In this document: positions 34,324-45,774 of the stretch, piece by piece
Position numbering within the stretch: position 1 is the first letter of the stretch
How the letters are laid out: the number at the start of each line of letters is the position of its first letter
Origin: Tetraselmis striata
Taxonomy: Eukaryota; Chlorophyta; Chlorodendrophyceae; Chlorodendrales; Chlorodendraceae
Direction: 5' to 3'
NCBI GenBank assembly: GCA_006384855.1
Contig: VCJN01002614.1
Location: 1-64,000 of the forward strand
Length of the DNA stretch: 64,000 nucleotides
Notes under the pieces: generated by a model
What the model was told of the DNA's origin: nothing
The model's input: only the letters and a program-made list of their open reading frames with translations
The model's database searches: none
Translations under genes and position numbers: made by a program

Positions 34324-34353
34324 CCACGGTGCAAAATAGGTTAAATTACTGTT
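34324..34353 (-). repeat. Right terminal inverted repeat of the 12-kb element
   Basis: Inverted match of the left end at 22164-22193. Just inside, CACGGTGCAAAAT is repeated (about 34308-34320 and 34325-34337), so the end also has a short internal direct repeat. The tyrosine-recombinase element begins immediately outside. Confidence 0.7.
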
Positions 34354-36920
34354 GAAGGAGAAGCACACGCAAGTCGTCGGGTCCCCGTCGGCCAGCGCGG
34401 CCTTTCTCGCGGTACACATGCAGGGTAATGTTGTAATCGTCGACATGCACATCCCGCACTCGGCAGGACACGAGGGCTCGGAAGTCGTGTTGGTACTCTG
34501 TCCCTGACACCTGTACTAAGTCCCCTGGCAAAGAACATATGAAGTTGACAACCGAGGCCACGAGGGCTCGGAAGTCGTGTTGGTACTTTGTGGTGGGACG
34601 AAGAGACACAACCAACTCGGCCTTTTTGACGAAGCTGTAAGCTACATCAACAGGCAGAGGATCTTGCAAAGGGGCGGCTTCCAAACTAACGTCGCTGCCG
34701 CAGCATCAGCCCACGCCTAGCTGCAGGAAGGTGTAGGCGGTCCTTGGCGATTGGGTCGAGGCTGTGCAGTTCGAAGAACGTGTTGATTGCATACATTTAT
34801 ATATGGTTGCAACGATTTAGCTCCAATGTGCCCTCGCTCACCAATCCAGGCAACGTACCGGACGGGAGTAGCAGTGGTCGCCTCCGGCGGGCTGATGTTC
34901 TCGGAGTCGTGGCAGAACTCCGCGAACTGAGAGAGTCTGCCGGCGTAGCTCTTGAGTGTCTGAGCGGTGAGGGAGCTGGAGAGCAGGTCGAGCGTCCGCT
35001 GTCCTAGTTCGTCTGAGCCGAAAGCATCATGCAGTCGTGATCGCAGTGAAGCAGCCAAGCAAGGGGGCGACAGCTTCGGGCTCGTCAATTACGTAAGTGC
35101 GTCGTTTTACCGACAAAGTACCATGAGGGCGACTACTGTTTGCAAAGTACTCGGCAGCAACGGTTAGGTTCCCGGCGGTTGGCCAGTAGTTGCTGGACGG
35201 GTTTGCAGTAGCACCAGTACGGGGATGCGGGGCTAGGTTCAGATAGGAGGGCCGCCCCGCGCGCCCTTCGCGCTCGTAGCGCATGTCACGCGCGTACCGT
35301 ACACGCGTGAAGCTTGGTCGTTGCGAACCAGTTGTAACAAGCAGTGTAACAACCGACGGACTCTGTGATGGAATGGTACGGGAGGCGGTACCAGTGATGT
35401 ACCGCCTCACTGGTACCGCCTCACTGGTACCGCCCGAGGCGTACCAGTGATGGAATGGTACGGGAGGCGGTTGGTTGAGCCGCCATGTGCAGGTGTGCGG
35501 ATGGCTGAGCCGCACTCGGCTGTAGCTGTGAAAAGCGCCGCACCGAGGAAGGTCTAAATGAAGTCTGTAAGGTGGGGGTGGCCAGGTCCTGACACAGGGC
35601 GCTCATCCCGCCGTTGAGCTGCAATGGTGCGCTTTGCGGCGGTCGCCGAAAGGTGGCCTCGCAAAGCTCCAGCAGCTACGACGAAAGGCGCTTCACACCG
35701 TCGCTCGTGCTCACCTTCGCGGCCACGCCCGCGTCCACCGCCACGTCGTCCTCGTCCACGTCCGCGACCTGCAGCAGCTGCTGCCGCCACCCGAGCAGTA
35801 GCGGTTGCCTTGGCGCTGCTGGCCACAGTCGCCTCGAAGACGCGACGCTCGCTCGTAGTCCCTCATGAGGTCCCCAAAAGTCGCGGAACCCGGATGCTCG
35901 GAAGCAGGCTGAAAGTGCTGAGCTCGCAGCACGTCCAAAACACCTTGGTCACCGTGCGTGCACACGATTGACCTCATTAAGCCTCCGTAGGAAGGCCAAA
36001 CGAAAGCGAAACGCCTTGTCGATGGCTTCGGCATGGTTCCGAGCTCTCGCGAGGTAGGGGGTGAAGTCCTGATTTGCAGCAGGGACGTAGGGCAGCATCT
36101 CGTCGAGAGCTACGAAAAGTGCGGCCATGTGGGCGCCGAAACACGACATCCATAGATACTCCTCCTGGGCCGGCAGACGCCGGTCATCATGCTTGAGGTA
36201 CTCGTTCGTTTGGTCGGTGCTCAAGCGGAAGAGTCTAGGCACTCGGCTGACCGGTCGAACGGCCTCGTAACCAGACTGCTCTCTGCAGTAGGTCTGGCAC
36301 CGCGAGGTAGTCATCCTCGTCACTCACGGATTTTGCTCCGACACGGCCGCTCTGGGCTAGCTCTAGCAAGTCGGGGCGCTCTGCGGCTCCCCCGCTGCCT
36401 GTCGGCTGTCCCGCGATGCGCTGCCCGGAACCGGAACCATGTGCTCCTTCTCCATCAACAACGCGCTCACGAGCCGTCAATTGGGCCATCGCTGCAGCAA
36501 GCTCTCACAGTAATGTAGACTGGGCCTTCACGTCTGCGTGTAGCGACTCGAGCGTCGGCTCAACAACGGACTCTTCTCCATCTGGCATGGTAACGCACGG
36601 ACGTACGAATGAGAATATCACACACGGGTGGTGAGCCGGGTGTGGTCTTGAACAACCTGGGTGACCTTGCTCGAAACAGGTTACGAGAGAGTTTTAAACA
36701 TCGCTGCGTGGAACGCAGCGAAAACTGGAAGATGGCAGGCTCAACTGTTATGGCTTCTTTTATGTCTACTCATGCTGCCCCCAAAAAGGGCGCAACGACA
36801 GGTGCCTAGTTCCCGTACCACTGAGCAGCACTTGTAGCCGAAAAGCGGTTAGGTCAAGGGAGGAAACCCCATAAACTAGTTTAGATCATTTCAAAGTTAA
36901 GTATGGTTTTGCCAACAAGT
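34354..36920 (-). mobile_element. Tyrosine-recombinase element, copy 1 (fossil)
   Basis: Decayed mobile element transcribed on the minus strand. Parts in order from its 5' side: a leader with a repeat shared by copy 2 (36714-36920), an N-terminal region with an alpha-helical domain (about 36600-35900), an Arg/Gly-rich segment (about 35800-35700), and a tyrosine-recombinase-like region (about 35090-34354) with the DNA-binding N-terminal domain, e.g. SLTAQTLKSYAGRLSQFAEF and RYVAWIGERGHIGAKSLQPY. No reverse transcriptase is seen, so a Crypton-like family is the likeliest, with a DIRS relative possible. The reading frame is interrupted several times and the recombinase end is cut off at the border with the 12-kb element. 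Confidence 0.6.
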
Positions 36921-37220
36921 TCGCGCAGGCCATTTTACAAGGATACCAGCCGAAATTCGCAGGAAGGTATAGTGAAAACGGAGAAAGGGGGGCGCTGTGT
37001 GTAACACAGCGAAAATGGAAGATGGCAGGCTCAGCTGTCACGGCTGCTTTATGTCTACTCGTGCTACACCCAAAAGAGGGCGCAACGACGGGGGAACTAG
37101 TAACATGTACCACTTAGCAGCAACGGTAGCTGGAAAAAGCAGTTACGAAAGGAGGAAACCCCATAAACTAGTAGTTTAAACCATCTCAAAGTTGAGTCTG
37201 GTTTTGCCAATGATGAGCGA
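36714..37220. repeat. Direct repeat of about 200 bp, two neighbouring copies
   Basis: 36714-36920 and 37007-37220 share GGAAGATGGCAGGCTCA, TTTATGTCTACTC, GGGCGCAACGAC, GGAGGAAACCCCATAAACTA and GGTTTTGCCAA in order. A third partial copy is at about 39165-39290. They mark the ends of the two tyrosine-recombinase elements and suggest terminal direct repeats. Confidence 0.8.
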
Positions 37221-38858
37221 ACGGAGAGAGCGGTAGATAAAAGAAGAAGGGGTAGCGCCAGGTCACGACGGGGGCACCCGGAAGGTCACCGCTGCGGAGT
37301 CTTGTTGAACTTGGAAGTGGCGAAGGGGCGCGATATGTACTGACCGAGGAAGAACCACGAGCCGGGTGAAGGGAAGACGTTTAGTAGATGTCGTCCATAA
37401 TGACGTCGGAGTTCGTGGCCTAGCCGCCTTAGTGGCGAATGTGGGACAGCGGAACTCCGATGGCGTTAGCAACAGAGGCTGTCGCACCCTTGCGAAGGTT
37501 ATTGTGCAATCTCCGCCATGAAGTGCCGCCGGGCGAAGGGGCAGCACCGACGACGAGACGAACGGCCGTAGAGAGCGAGCCAATCCGATGTTGTAGCGGC
37601 AGTCCAAGATTTGGACTACTGCTCGCTCGGGGTGACCGCCCATACGTTTGTCTTGACCCATGCAACAAGGACCCGGGGGACAGATATAACGTTGTCGATG
37701 AAGTGGTGCAGGAGGCGCGCGACGCCCGCGGGGTAGTGCTCCGGCACTGGAAGGAGTAGCCCAGCACGTAGGTCGTCGGGGCCGCCCCTTCTCTCGGCAA
37801 ACATGCATGGTGATTTTGTAGGCGTCGACATGCACGTCCCGCACTCGGCATGACGCGCAAGTAAGAACATGAAGTCAATAAGCGAGGCCATGAGGGCTCG
37901 GAAGTCGTATTGGTACTCAGGGAGGGGGGGGGGGGGGGGGGGGGGGGGGCAGACCGACTCAAGTCGGCCCGCTCAACGAAGTTGTAAGCGACATCTGCAT
38001 GCAACGGCGGGACTCGGAAAGGGGCAGCCTCCATGCGGCGTTGACTTAGCAGCGTGCCACGACGCGCGGCCGTGAGGTGCATGCTATCCTTAGCGATGGA
38101 GTCGATGTTGTGCAACTCGAAGAAGGTGTTGATTGCTAACATGATGTAGGGTTGTTACTACGACCTAGCCCAATGTGGCCCCGCTTACCAATCCAAAAGA
38201 CGTGGCAGCGGTCGCCTCCAGCGGGATGATGTTCTCAGAGTCGTGGCAATAAAACTCCGCGAACTGGGCCAGCTTGCTGGGCGGCGTAGCTCGTGATGGG
38301 CGTTTGGGCGGTGAGGGAGCTGGTGAGTAGGTCGAGGCCCGTTGTCCCAACTCATCGTCTGAACCGAACGCTTCATGTAGACAGGGCCGGCGGAGTGAAG
38401 CAACCCATGGGGCGGCAGCTTCGGGCTCGTCAATTACGTAAGTACGACGCTTGGCCGACGGACTAACACTGGGCCGGTTGATTTCAGCAAAGTACTCGGC
38501 CGCGGCGGTTAGGTTGCATGCGGCGGCGGTTGGTCGGTAATTGTTGGGCGGGTTATTAGTTAGAGCACCATTGCGGGTTTGCGGAGCAAATTCAGGTAGG
38601 AGGGCCGCCCCGTGCGCCCGTCGCGCTAGTAGCGCCTACCCCGCCGTGCGTAGCACACTATACACGAGCGAAAGATGGTCGTTGCGAACCACTTGTAACA
38701 CGTCGTGTAACAACCGACGTACGCGGTGATGCGGTGGTACGGGAGGCGGATTGTTGAGCCGCCATGTACATGTGTTCGGATGGTTGAGCCACACTCGGCC
38801 GTGGCTATAGTAAGAAGCGCCGCACCGACGCACCGAACGTTAAAATGAAGTCAATAGG

Positions 38859-38892
<34 letters not shown>

Positions 38893-39290
38893 GTTCCGGA
38901 CACATCCCGCCGTTATTGAGCTGCCATGGTTCGTTCGCTCTGGTGCGGGGTGACCTCACAAAGCGGCAGCAACTCCGACGGAAGCAAGGCGCGCCACGAC
39001 GTCACTCGTGCTCACCTTCGCGGCCACGCCCGCGACCGCCGCCACGTCCACGTCCATGCCCGCGTCAAGCGAGCGCCGCCGCCACCGGACCAGCAATAGC
39101 GGTAGCTTTCGCGCTGATGGTGACCGTCGCATCGAAAACACGACGCAAGAAATTTAACTATGTCTTTTCGTGTTGCACACGAACGGGCGCAGCGACGGGT
39201 GAACTAGTAACCCGTACCATTTCACAGCACATGTAGCCGGTGGAGGGGGCAGGAAAGGAGGAAACCACATAACCTAGTTTTGATCTGCTA
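37000..39290 (-). mobile_element. Tyrosine-recombinase element, copy 2 (fossil)
   Basis: A diverged relative of copy 1 in the same orientation, lacking much of the N-terminal part. It keeps sequence for the C-terminal recombinase region (about 37430-37890), including a GTSWRRLHNNLRKGA motif of the catalytic His-x-x-Arg type. A sequence of about 200 bp occurs at both of its sides in direct orientation (37007-37220 and, partly, 39165-39290) and again at 36714-36920. G runs lie at about 37923-37949 and 38861-38891. It is broken in several places and looks old. Confidence 0.55.
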
Positions 39291-39479
39291 TAAATCTTCT
39301 CCAATAATTGCGTACATGTACCTTGTAGGTTGCATTGTACGCTTACGATAAACGCTTCTATCGCTATACATATAAACAGTATTTATAGTCCATCGGGTAA
39401 GGATATTAAAGGTAGTAGCGACTACCAGTCGTGCCCTACTAGTCGGTGGACGGGACATAATTCCTATTAATGTGCGTGT

Positions 39480-41000
39480 GTCTGTCTTTAAAACCTGTGT
39501 ACTGCTGGTTTTAACTTACGGGTGTGAAGTATGGGGCATGGATAGAACTAGCGGCGCAAATTAATTGCAAACCGTACTCAATCATTGCTTGCGGTGCCTC
39601 ACTGGGGTGGGTAAAAACTCCCGTGGGGTAGCCAATGCACCGATGATGCGGGAATTGGATATTGCGCCCATAGAGGCTACGGCCGCTACGGCACGGGACC
39701 GGGCGTTCCTTAAAGCATCCGACTTGAATACATGTATAACCCATTTAGTAGATCAGCCCAGTCGGCCGCGCCCTAACACGTGGACGTCGGGGACTGTGCG
39801 GTGGTTAGATCGACTAGCTAGGGCGAACGTAGGGCTAGCGGAGGGGGCGCACCTTCCACTTGAGTGGAGGTCACTAGCCGTGCGCGATGCCGCTAAATTA
39901 GTAAAGGCATCGGTGTGGGCGCGTTACGAATCGTCGGCATCGTTAGCACGCACTAAAACCTGGCACACCGGTTCCCAGGGTACTCGCTAAATGAAATCCT
40001 CCCGGGGTTTAAGCTGTGTATAGCGGGGTCCCAATCCTGAGATGCAACTACAGAAACGAGTGCGAATAGTGATTAGTGTCCGGTTGATACAGTCAAATAT
40101 AACGTCATTTGATCAAAACTCAGAGCCCACGTGACCACCCGTCTCGCCAACCCATCCCGCCCCACCGATGCCAGTCGAACACACCGGCCGGCACCATCAC
40201 GCGCATACCGCGGTAGCAGCGCGCTAACGTAGTCATATGGTGGCGTTCAGGTGCCTCGTCTTGTGTGTCGCGGGCAGGGATGGGGCTGGCGGCGGGAGGA
40301 TGAGGGAGGAGCGCGAGCGGTCACGTGCTAATGTTTCGCACGCAGCGCGTGCCACGTAGCCAAAAAGCGTTGCCAGCTACACATCTCGGATTTGAGCCCC
40401 GGTTACGGTCTTCAGAAACGAGTACCTACGCGAACCGGTGTGGGGGTATATATGTTCATGCGTCTTGTGTGTCAAACCCGTTGCTGCTAGAGTACGGTGT
40501 GGGTGTCCCCGAGGGGGTAAGTTGTGGTCGGGCTGCACAATATGATACAATTACGCACCCGAGTATTTCCCACTGCCCGCCGATTGGCCCAGATTCATGC
40601 CATGCCTAAGCGGTTCTTGGAACACTGCCCTGCATATGTGGCGGAGGCGAATATCAGACTATCGAACATATGGTACTTAACTCCCTTTCTTTTGGGCGGG
40701 GTCCCCCCCTCGCTCCCTTCACGGCGCCCTGGATTTTCCTGGGAATGGGGAAATTTTCCCGCTATGGCATCGGGCCCTCCCTCACATTGCCTTCTTTGTT
40801 GCACATGTATCACACTCCCGAAATGCTTTGCTCCGCGGGTTGGGGCTTGCCCCAACTCGCATTACTCGAATGGCCCGACGCCTAAACGGGTAGGGCGGGC
40901 CTTTCGTGATCAATGCCGGGCATTTTCATGGCAGTGTTTTAGACGGTTATCCAAAAGTGTAGGAAATTCCGTCACTTGCCTCTAATTAGTCTTGCATAAT
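39480..41000 (+). mobile_element. LINE (non-LTR retrotransposon) 3' fragment
   Basis: The + strand encodes the end of a LINE reverse-transcriptase polyprotein. VLTYGCEVWGMDRTSG, LNHCLRCLTGVGKNSRG, MMRELDIAPIEATAATARDR and LNTCITHLVDQPSRPRP match the usual region after the polymerase core. Downstream, about 40530-40650, VGLHNMIQLRTRVFPTARRL and a Cys-containing stretch fit the terminal zinc-knuckle part. The frame is broken by an in-frame stop near 39564 and by shifts later. The 5' part including the catalytic YADD is absent. It is a dead fragment. Confidence 0.7.
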
Positions 41001-41091
41001 GTTTCGCCAATTTGCTTGATGACCAGCGTAACGGAGCGTCGCCTACCCATGGCTTTCCGTAACTGGATTCCTGCTAAAACGGCCGTCGTAG

Positions 41092-41143
41092 AGACGCTGA
41101 AAGGGTTTCACTGGTGCGAGTCCTGTCCCGGGGACGAAAAAAC
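41092..41143 (+). mobile_element. SINE-like short insert, second copy
   Basis: About 52 bases starting GAGACGCTGAAAGGGTTTCA, containing GGTGCGAGTCCTGTCC and ending in GGGGACGAAAAAA. It is clearly the same family as 19451-19506. GGTGCGAGTCC matches ten of eleven positions of the tRNA B-box consensus. GTCGTA occurs just before it and again shortly after its A-rich tail, a possible short target duplication. Confidence 0.75.
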
Positions 41144-41289
41144 AACTAGTCGTACCCTGGAGCGACTATATATTGGTACCCGGGTATTAGGTGTGCCTTT
41201 TCCAGTAGCAATCCCCCATCCTTATTTATTGGTTACATGTGCTAGACGCAACATTCAAGAAATCCATACAGAAATCCAGAAGGAAATCC

Positions 41290-44200
41290 CTAATCCTTAC
41301 TTGTGTGAATTACAACAAGGGCAGTAAGAAATCCACCTCCAAAAAGCGGCCCGCACCCCGCACGAGGCCCTACTGGCGTGAAATACAAAACGGGCAGTAA
41401 CAAATCCACCTACTGCTAAAAGCAGTATTCAGAGATCAACACAACAAGCCGCATAAACGCGGCCCGCATCCCGCATGAGGCGGGATGGATGAGTGATGCG
41501 CGCACGCTTCAGAGTCCGGGCCACGGGTGCACGCACGTTTGTGCGTGGGTGATCCCCGAACGTGCTCTGCAGCTTCGGCAACGGGATCGCGGACGAATCT
41601 GCGCCGTCTGATGAGGCAGCGAGCACGCTCTCGAGCCGCCACCAAGCTCAGGACCCAAAGAAAGTATCTTGCAAGTAAGGTCTCATGGGGAGCCCGGGTG
41701 GTGCACCGAGTGCCCCGCGCGATGAGAGGGCACCCCGATCCGCAGCCAAGCATGCGACACCGCGCACTGTGCGGCGCACCCCTTTGCTCACATCACCCAC
41801 TATGCCGAAGACCTTGCCCGTGTACTCCGACATATCCAAGATGTCTCGATGAGGACCTTTCTGTCCGGGCTCCGTGTTGTGCCACGCCGCATCCCGCACT
41901 GCCAACCCCCGTTGTATGTCGCCCAAGAGGGAGCGCTCAAACCGATCCACAGCCGTGGCCCGGGGCACCGCAGTGTACTTGACCTTGTACCGCATATAGT
42001 CTTGAACTCCAGCAGCGCGAACTTCAAGCTCCGGGGATCATAGCTCGTCCCGGTCACGACGTTGAACGCCGGGAGGGAGAGCTATGCGTCCGGCACCATG
42101 TCCTTGAGTTCATCCCTGGGTACGTACGTACGGTGTTGCCGAGAGGCACTGCCTGCTGGAACAAATAATCGTCCACCTCCCGGCGTACAGCGATACCCGG
42201 GTCGTGAGCACAATGATCGCGGCGGAAGGCGTCTGCGATAGCGTCGTGTTGTACACGCCAGTGGGCGTCTCCGGGTGCCGAGAGGTTCATGAGCGCGTCG
42301 CCGTATAGGTTAACAGTGACGGGATTGTGCTTTGTCGAGGGCAGAGGAATGATCGGGCTACTAACCACCGGGGCCAAGCACGGGCTAGGCAGAAAGAAGT
42401 ATCCGGCAGCGACCTCCCGCAGCTCATGCGGAGTCATGACCGTCCGCGCGGTGGGGATGGCCACCATCCACATGCCCGACGCCGCATCGAGCTGGTTGAA
42501 CAAAATCCGTTCCCTACATGTGACAAGGAGAGCACACACCTGATTTCGAAGCCGAGAGTTGTTGGCATGCCCTAGAAATGGCGTCAGCTCCTTTTGCGAG
42601 CCCGACGCAACCTCCGCTTCCCGCTCCATCACAAGCGCATCTGCGTCGTTGAGGTGGCCGGCTGTAGCCGCTTGGAGGCGGCCCCACGTCTCGCTCACCG
42701 CCGCGGTGTAGCTGGCCGACCCACGAGCATCGTTGAGGAAGTGGTCATACCGGCGAGGCAGGCGGAAGAAGTTGCGTTGAAGCTGCATCGGCCAAGCACG
42801 GACCCAAGCGGTGGGTCAAAGAAACCATGGGTGGGGTGTTGGTGTCGGAGTTTCTAATGAGGAACCTTGGGAGGATGTCATTCATGCAGCCGATGAAGGC
42901 GGCATCACGAACTGCAGCCATGCGACGGATGCCAGCGCCCTTATTCAACCGAGTGCTGGGGAGGTGAAGCCTGCTGCGCGCCATGGCTACTGCATCCTCG
43001 CTCAAAGTAGCCACCTCTGCTGCCATGGGGCCGGGGTCGTGCCAAAGCTCCGCCAGGAAATCGGTGACCAACGGATTGGTGTCGTTGCCGTACGTGGAGG
43101 GGTCAAAAGAGACCCCTAGCACCCGCTCGACTGCTGCGAGGGCTGTGGCATCCAAGCACCGCCTCCGCAAAGGCCTCCACCTCGGACGGGGGGCAGTTGC
43201 GGAGCCAATACCCCGCCTTGTGTTGCATGCAATGCTTGAGCATGGCCCATGCGTGGTGATGCAGAGCGTGGGTGTGCATACGGCGGCGGGGTTTGGCAGA
43301 TAGGAGCTTGCTCAGGCTGGCGTAGTCCACCTCCTCTCGTAACTCCTCCGCCTTGCACGCGCATGTACGCATGCACATACTCTGACAATCCGAGCGGCAC
43401 CTTGAGGAACTTGAAATTGATTTACAACATGCTGACTTGCTGCTCTCCACTGCCCAAGCCGAGTTGCTTTTAGGACATGCTTTATCCAACCGTTGTGGGA
43501 AATAACCCTAGGGCTTACGGATGCAGCTTCCGGCCTTCCTCCTTGTCGCCCGCGTCCCTCCTCCTTCCATGCCGCTTGGTATTGTCCCCCCCCTGCCGTG
43601 GCGGGGGTGTCGTGTACGGTGGTCTGCGGAAGCGTGTATGTAAGTTAACGGTGGGTGACTGTGCGTGCGGGGTTTGTGGGAGGTACTTGGGTTGAACAAG
43701 ACAGGTTTGAAGGGCTGTCGGGATATGCGGAGGAGAGTATGTAGCCATCCTATTGAGTGTCGTTGGAGTTTCTTACAGAGGCGGATTGTAGCGGCGTTGG
43801 GAGGCGGAGGGGGTTTGTCCGGGGGTTGCTGCTTCTTGGGGCGAAGGACCATGAGGGTATGAATGGCTTTGCTTCTAGTGCGAGTTTGTGCATGGTGCCG
43901 CTGCGGCTGGGGGTGACGGGGGTGATTTCAATCGGACACTGGCAGCCTTGTTGACGTAGGGCGCTCACCATGTGTTGGTATTTTCCGCGGATGAGAGCGT
44001 GCACGGCGACATGATTGAGATCAGTTTAGTATTTGAATTCGATTATCGGTATTTTTTGGATTGCTCTGGGATCGGTGCTGGGAGATATGGTTTCGGTGGC
44101 CGGGTCCCATTCCACCCAGATCAATCCAGACACTGATGCGTACTGCGTCCGGCTTGCAGTGTTTAGGGCGGAGGTGAGGGGGCACGTTGAGGACCGGGAT

Positions 44201-45480
44201 GCCGTGGTGGCCATCTAGCTCGGGCCACTCGATGTCGGCCGGAGCCTCACGCTGCGCGGCCTCCATGTCTACGATGTACGCGTGCATCTTGTCGAAGCGC
44301 ACCTTAAGCCCCACGGACGCCGTGATGGGCGTGCGGAAGGCTTGAAGGGCCGACCAAACGTGCTCCGGGAGGCCCACGAAATATCCATCGTCGGCGTTGA
44401 AGCGCGCCGCCCCGTCTATGACCTCCAACGTGATGTCACGTTGCTGCACCTCGGGGTGAATCGCGACGCAGAAGGAAGTCGTGGCCAACGGCGCGCCCTG
44501 TTGCACGCCGCTCTCCGACCGCAGAGGGGCGGACCGGTCGTCCACGACCAGATACGAATACGGGGAGAGGGAAGCCAAGAGCGCAGGGATAACATGGTGT
44601 AGTGGAGAGCAATCGATGTGGCATTGGATCATGGCGAGGCGCCACGCCTCGTTGGAAGCGTTGCGAGGATCGGTGTGGACGATGACGGCACGTGGGCCAA
44701 GCTTCTCTGCGATGAGGCGGACGCCGTAGATGAGCATACAGTCGCCCGCGGAAACGCCAATGCCGAGCTGAGATGGAGCAAGCACCGACACATACGCCTC
44801 CTTCATGTTGTCTACCACCGCCCGCTCCGCTACGCGCCGCTTCGCCTCCCCGACTGCCACGCACTAACATGCCGCACGTCCGGGCGGGCCCCGCCCTCGC
44901 CTAGCTTCTTGACAGGGGCCACGAGCTTAGCAAAGGCGAAGAGCCGGTTGAACCACCCGGGCATGCGACCTTGGATGTATATTGAGGCGACCTCTGACAT
45001 GGCGTGGACCGCCGCATGCCCCGACGCCGGGGTGTATTCGCCCACCAAGCAGCGGAGATACTCGATGCGCATGCCTGAGGGCCCCGCCGCCACGTGCTGC
45101 TTGAGTTGTTGGCACGGCACGCGCATGTCCACCGCCGTCAACCGGAATGTCATACGCGGCGTCTAGGATCGGGTGGCTACGGGACGGGTGCTTGTCGCGT
45201 AGCTGGGCGAGGATAGCAGGATCGGATAGGTCGCCAATACCCTTAGAAGATAGTCGGCCCGCCGCTCGGGAGAGCTCTCCGTCCTCCACCAACGCCACGA
45301 CGGTGTCCGTGGTGCCCACAAGTAGCGCCGCAAAATAAGAGGTCAACGTCCGTTCGACGCTGGCGGGCATGTCCGGCGTAGAGCGCCTCAGTGCGCGCGT
45401 CGTCCCATGAGCGCACGAGTTCGGTCATGCGCCGCTCAGCGAATGCGCGGAATCGTCACGCCATCAAGGTTTGTTGCCGC
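41290..45480 (-). mobile_element. LINE-type retroelement, long decayed copy
   Basis: Minus-strand reverse-transcriptase element. In order: an N-terminal part with ELSRAAGRLSSKGIGDL (about 45300), AAGPSGMRIEYLRCLVGEY (about 45090), the polymerase core at 44860-44200 with SGVQQGAPLATTSFCVAIHP and ARFNADDGYFVGLPE (NADD in place of YADD), and a C-terminal domain at 43170-42054 with WRVQHDAIADAFRRDH and VRREVDDYLF, reminiscent of the GDH/RHd-type tail of protist retroelements. The 3' end near 41436-41490 has a perfect hairpin (CATCCCGC, loop, GCGGGATG at 41467-41487) and a tail with repeated AGTAACAAATCCACCTAC-like units to about 41290. It is interrupted by foreign DNA at about 43450-44180 and shifted in frame several times, so not functional. 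Confidence 0.7.
43750..44180 (-). mobile_element. Second LINE fragment within the long LINE copy
   Basis: The minus strand reads IPIIEFKY, then HVAVHALIRGKYQHMVSAL and PIEITPVTPSRSGTMHKLAL. That is the typical end of another LINE family (V-x-I-E-F-x-Y ... K-Y-x-x-L-V-x-x-L ... G-x-V-x-x-x-x-x-L). Its wording does not continue the surrounding element, so it is probably a separate, inserted or recombined piece. Confidence 0.5.
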
Positions 45481-45569
45481 CGCCGCCCGACTCGGCCCGG
45501 GGCCCTGCGCAACAATTGCGGCAGCAAGTACTTCCACTTCAACGCCCTATCCAACACCACGGGGTCATT

Positions 45570-45589
45570 TTTCGCGGGGGCGAAAAAAA
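45570..45589 (+). mobile_element. Extremely truncated SINE-like insert with 12-bp target duplication
   Basis: Twenty bases, TTTCGCGGGGGCGAAAAAAA, sit between two identical 12-mers CACGGGGTCATT (45558-45569 and 45590-45601). The inserted 3' part CGGGGGCG plus A tail equals the 3' end of the 56-bp element at 19451. So this looks like a 5'-truncated retroposition event of the same family. Confidence 0.75.
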
Positions 45590-45774
45590 CACGGGGTCAT
45601 TGGCCTCCCCCGCCGCCACCACCCGCTCATTCACGCAGCGTTGTGCCTCCGCCTAGGCTTCTTGAAAGTCAATAGGCACCGCCGTCTCCATGGACATCTC
45701 TGCCGGCATGTGCATTATGTCCACGTCGGAGAGTTGGTCCACCGCACGAGGCCCTACTAGTACTAGTACTTGTT

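Larger units (their letters stand above)
22164..34353. mobile_element. 12.2-kb DNA transposon-like element with divergent transposase and methyltransferase-like genes
   Basis: The two ends match as inverted repeats of about 30 bp: the left end and the reverse complement of the right end share CAGTAAT, AACCTATTTTGC and CCG with few mismatches. Between them lie gene A (minus strand, 29647-22510) and gene B (plus strand, 30191-34060), transcribed away from each other. GTCCC/GGGAC palindromes lie near both ends. No reverse transcriptase, integrase, capsid or polymerase is present. Gene B's RNase H-like core makes a cut-and-paste DNA transposon the best reading. I found no convincing target-site duplication, so the exact ends may be off by several bases. 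Both genes are open in every predicted exon, so the copy may be recent. Confidence 0.7.
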
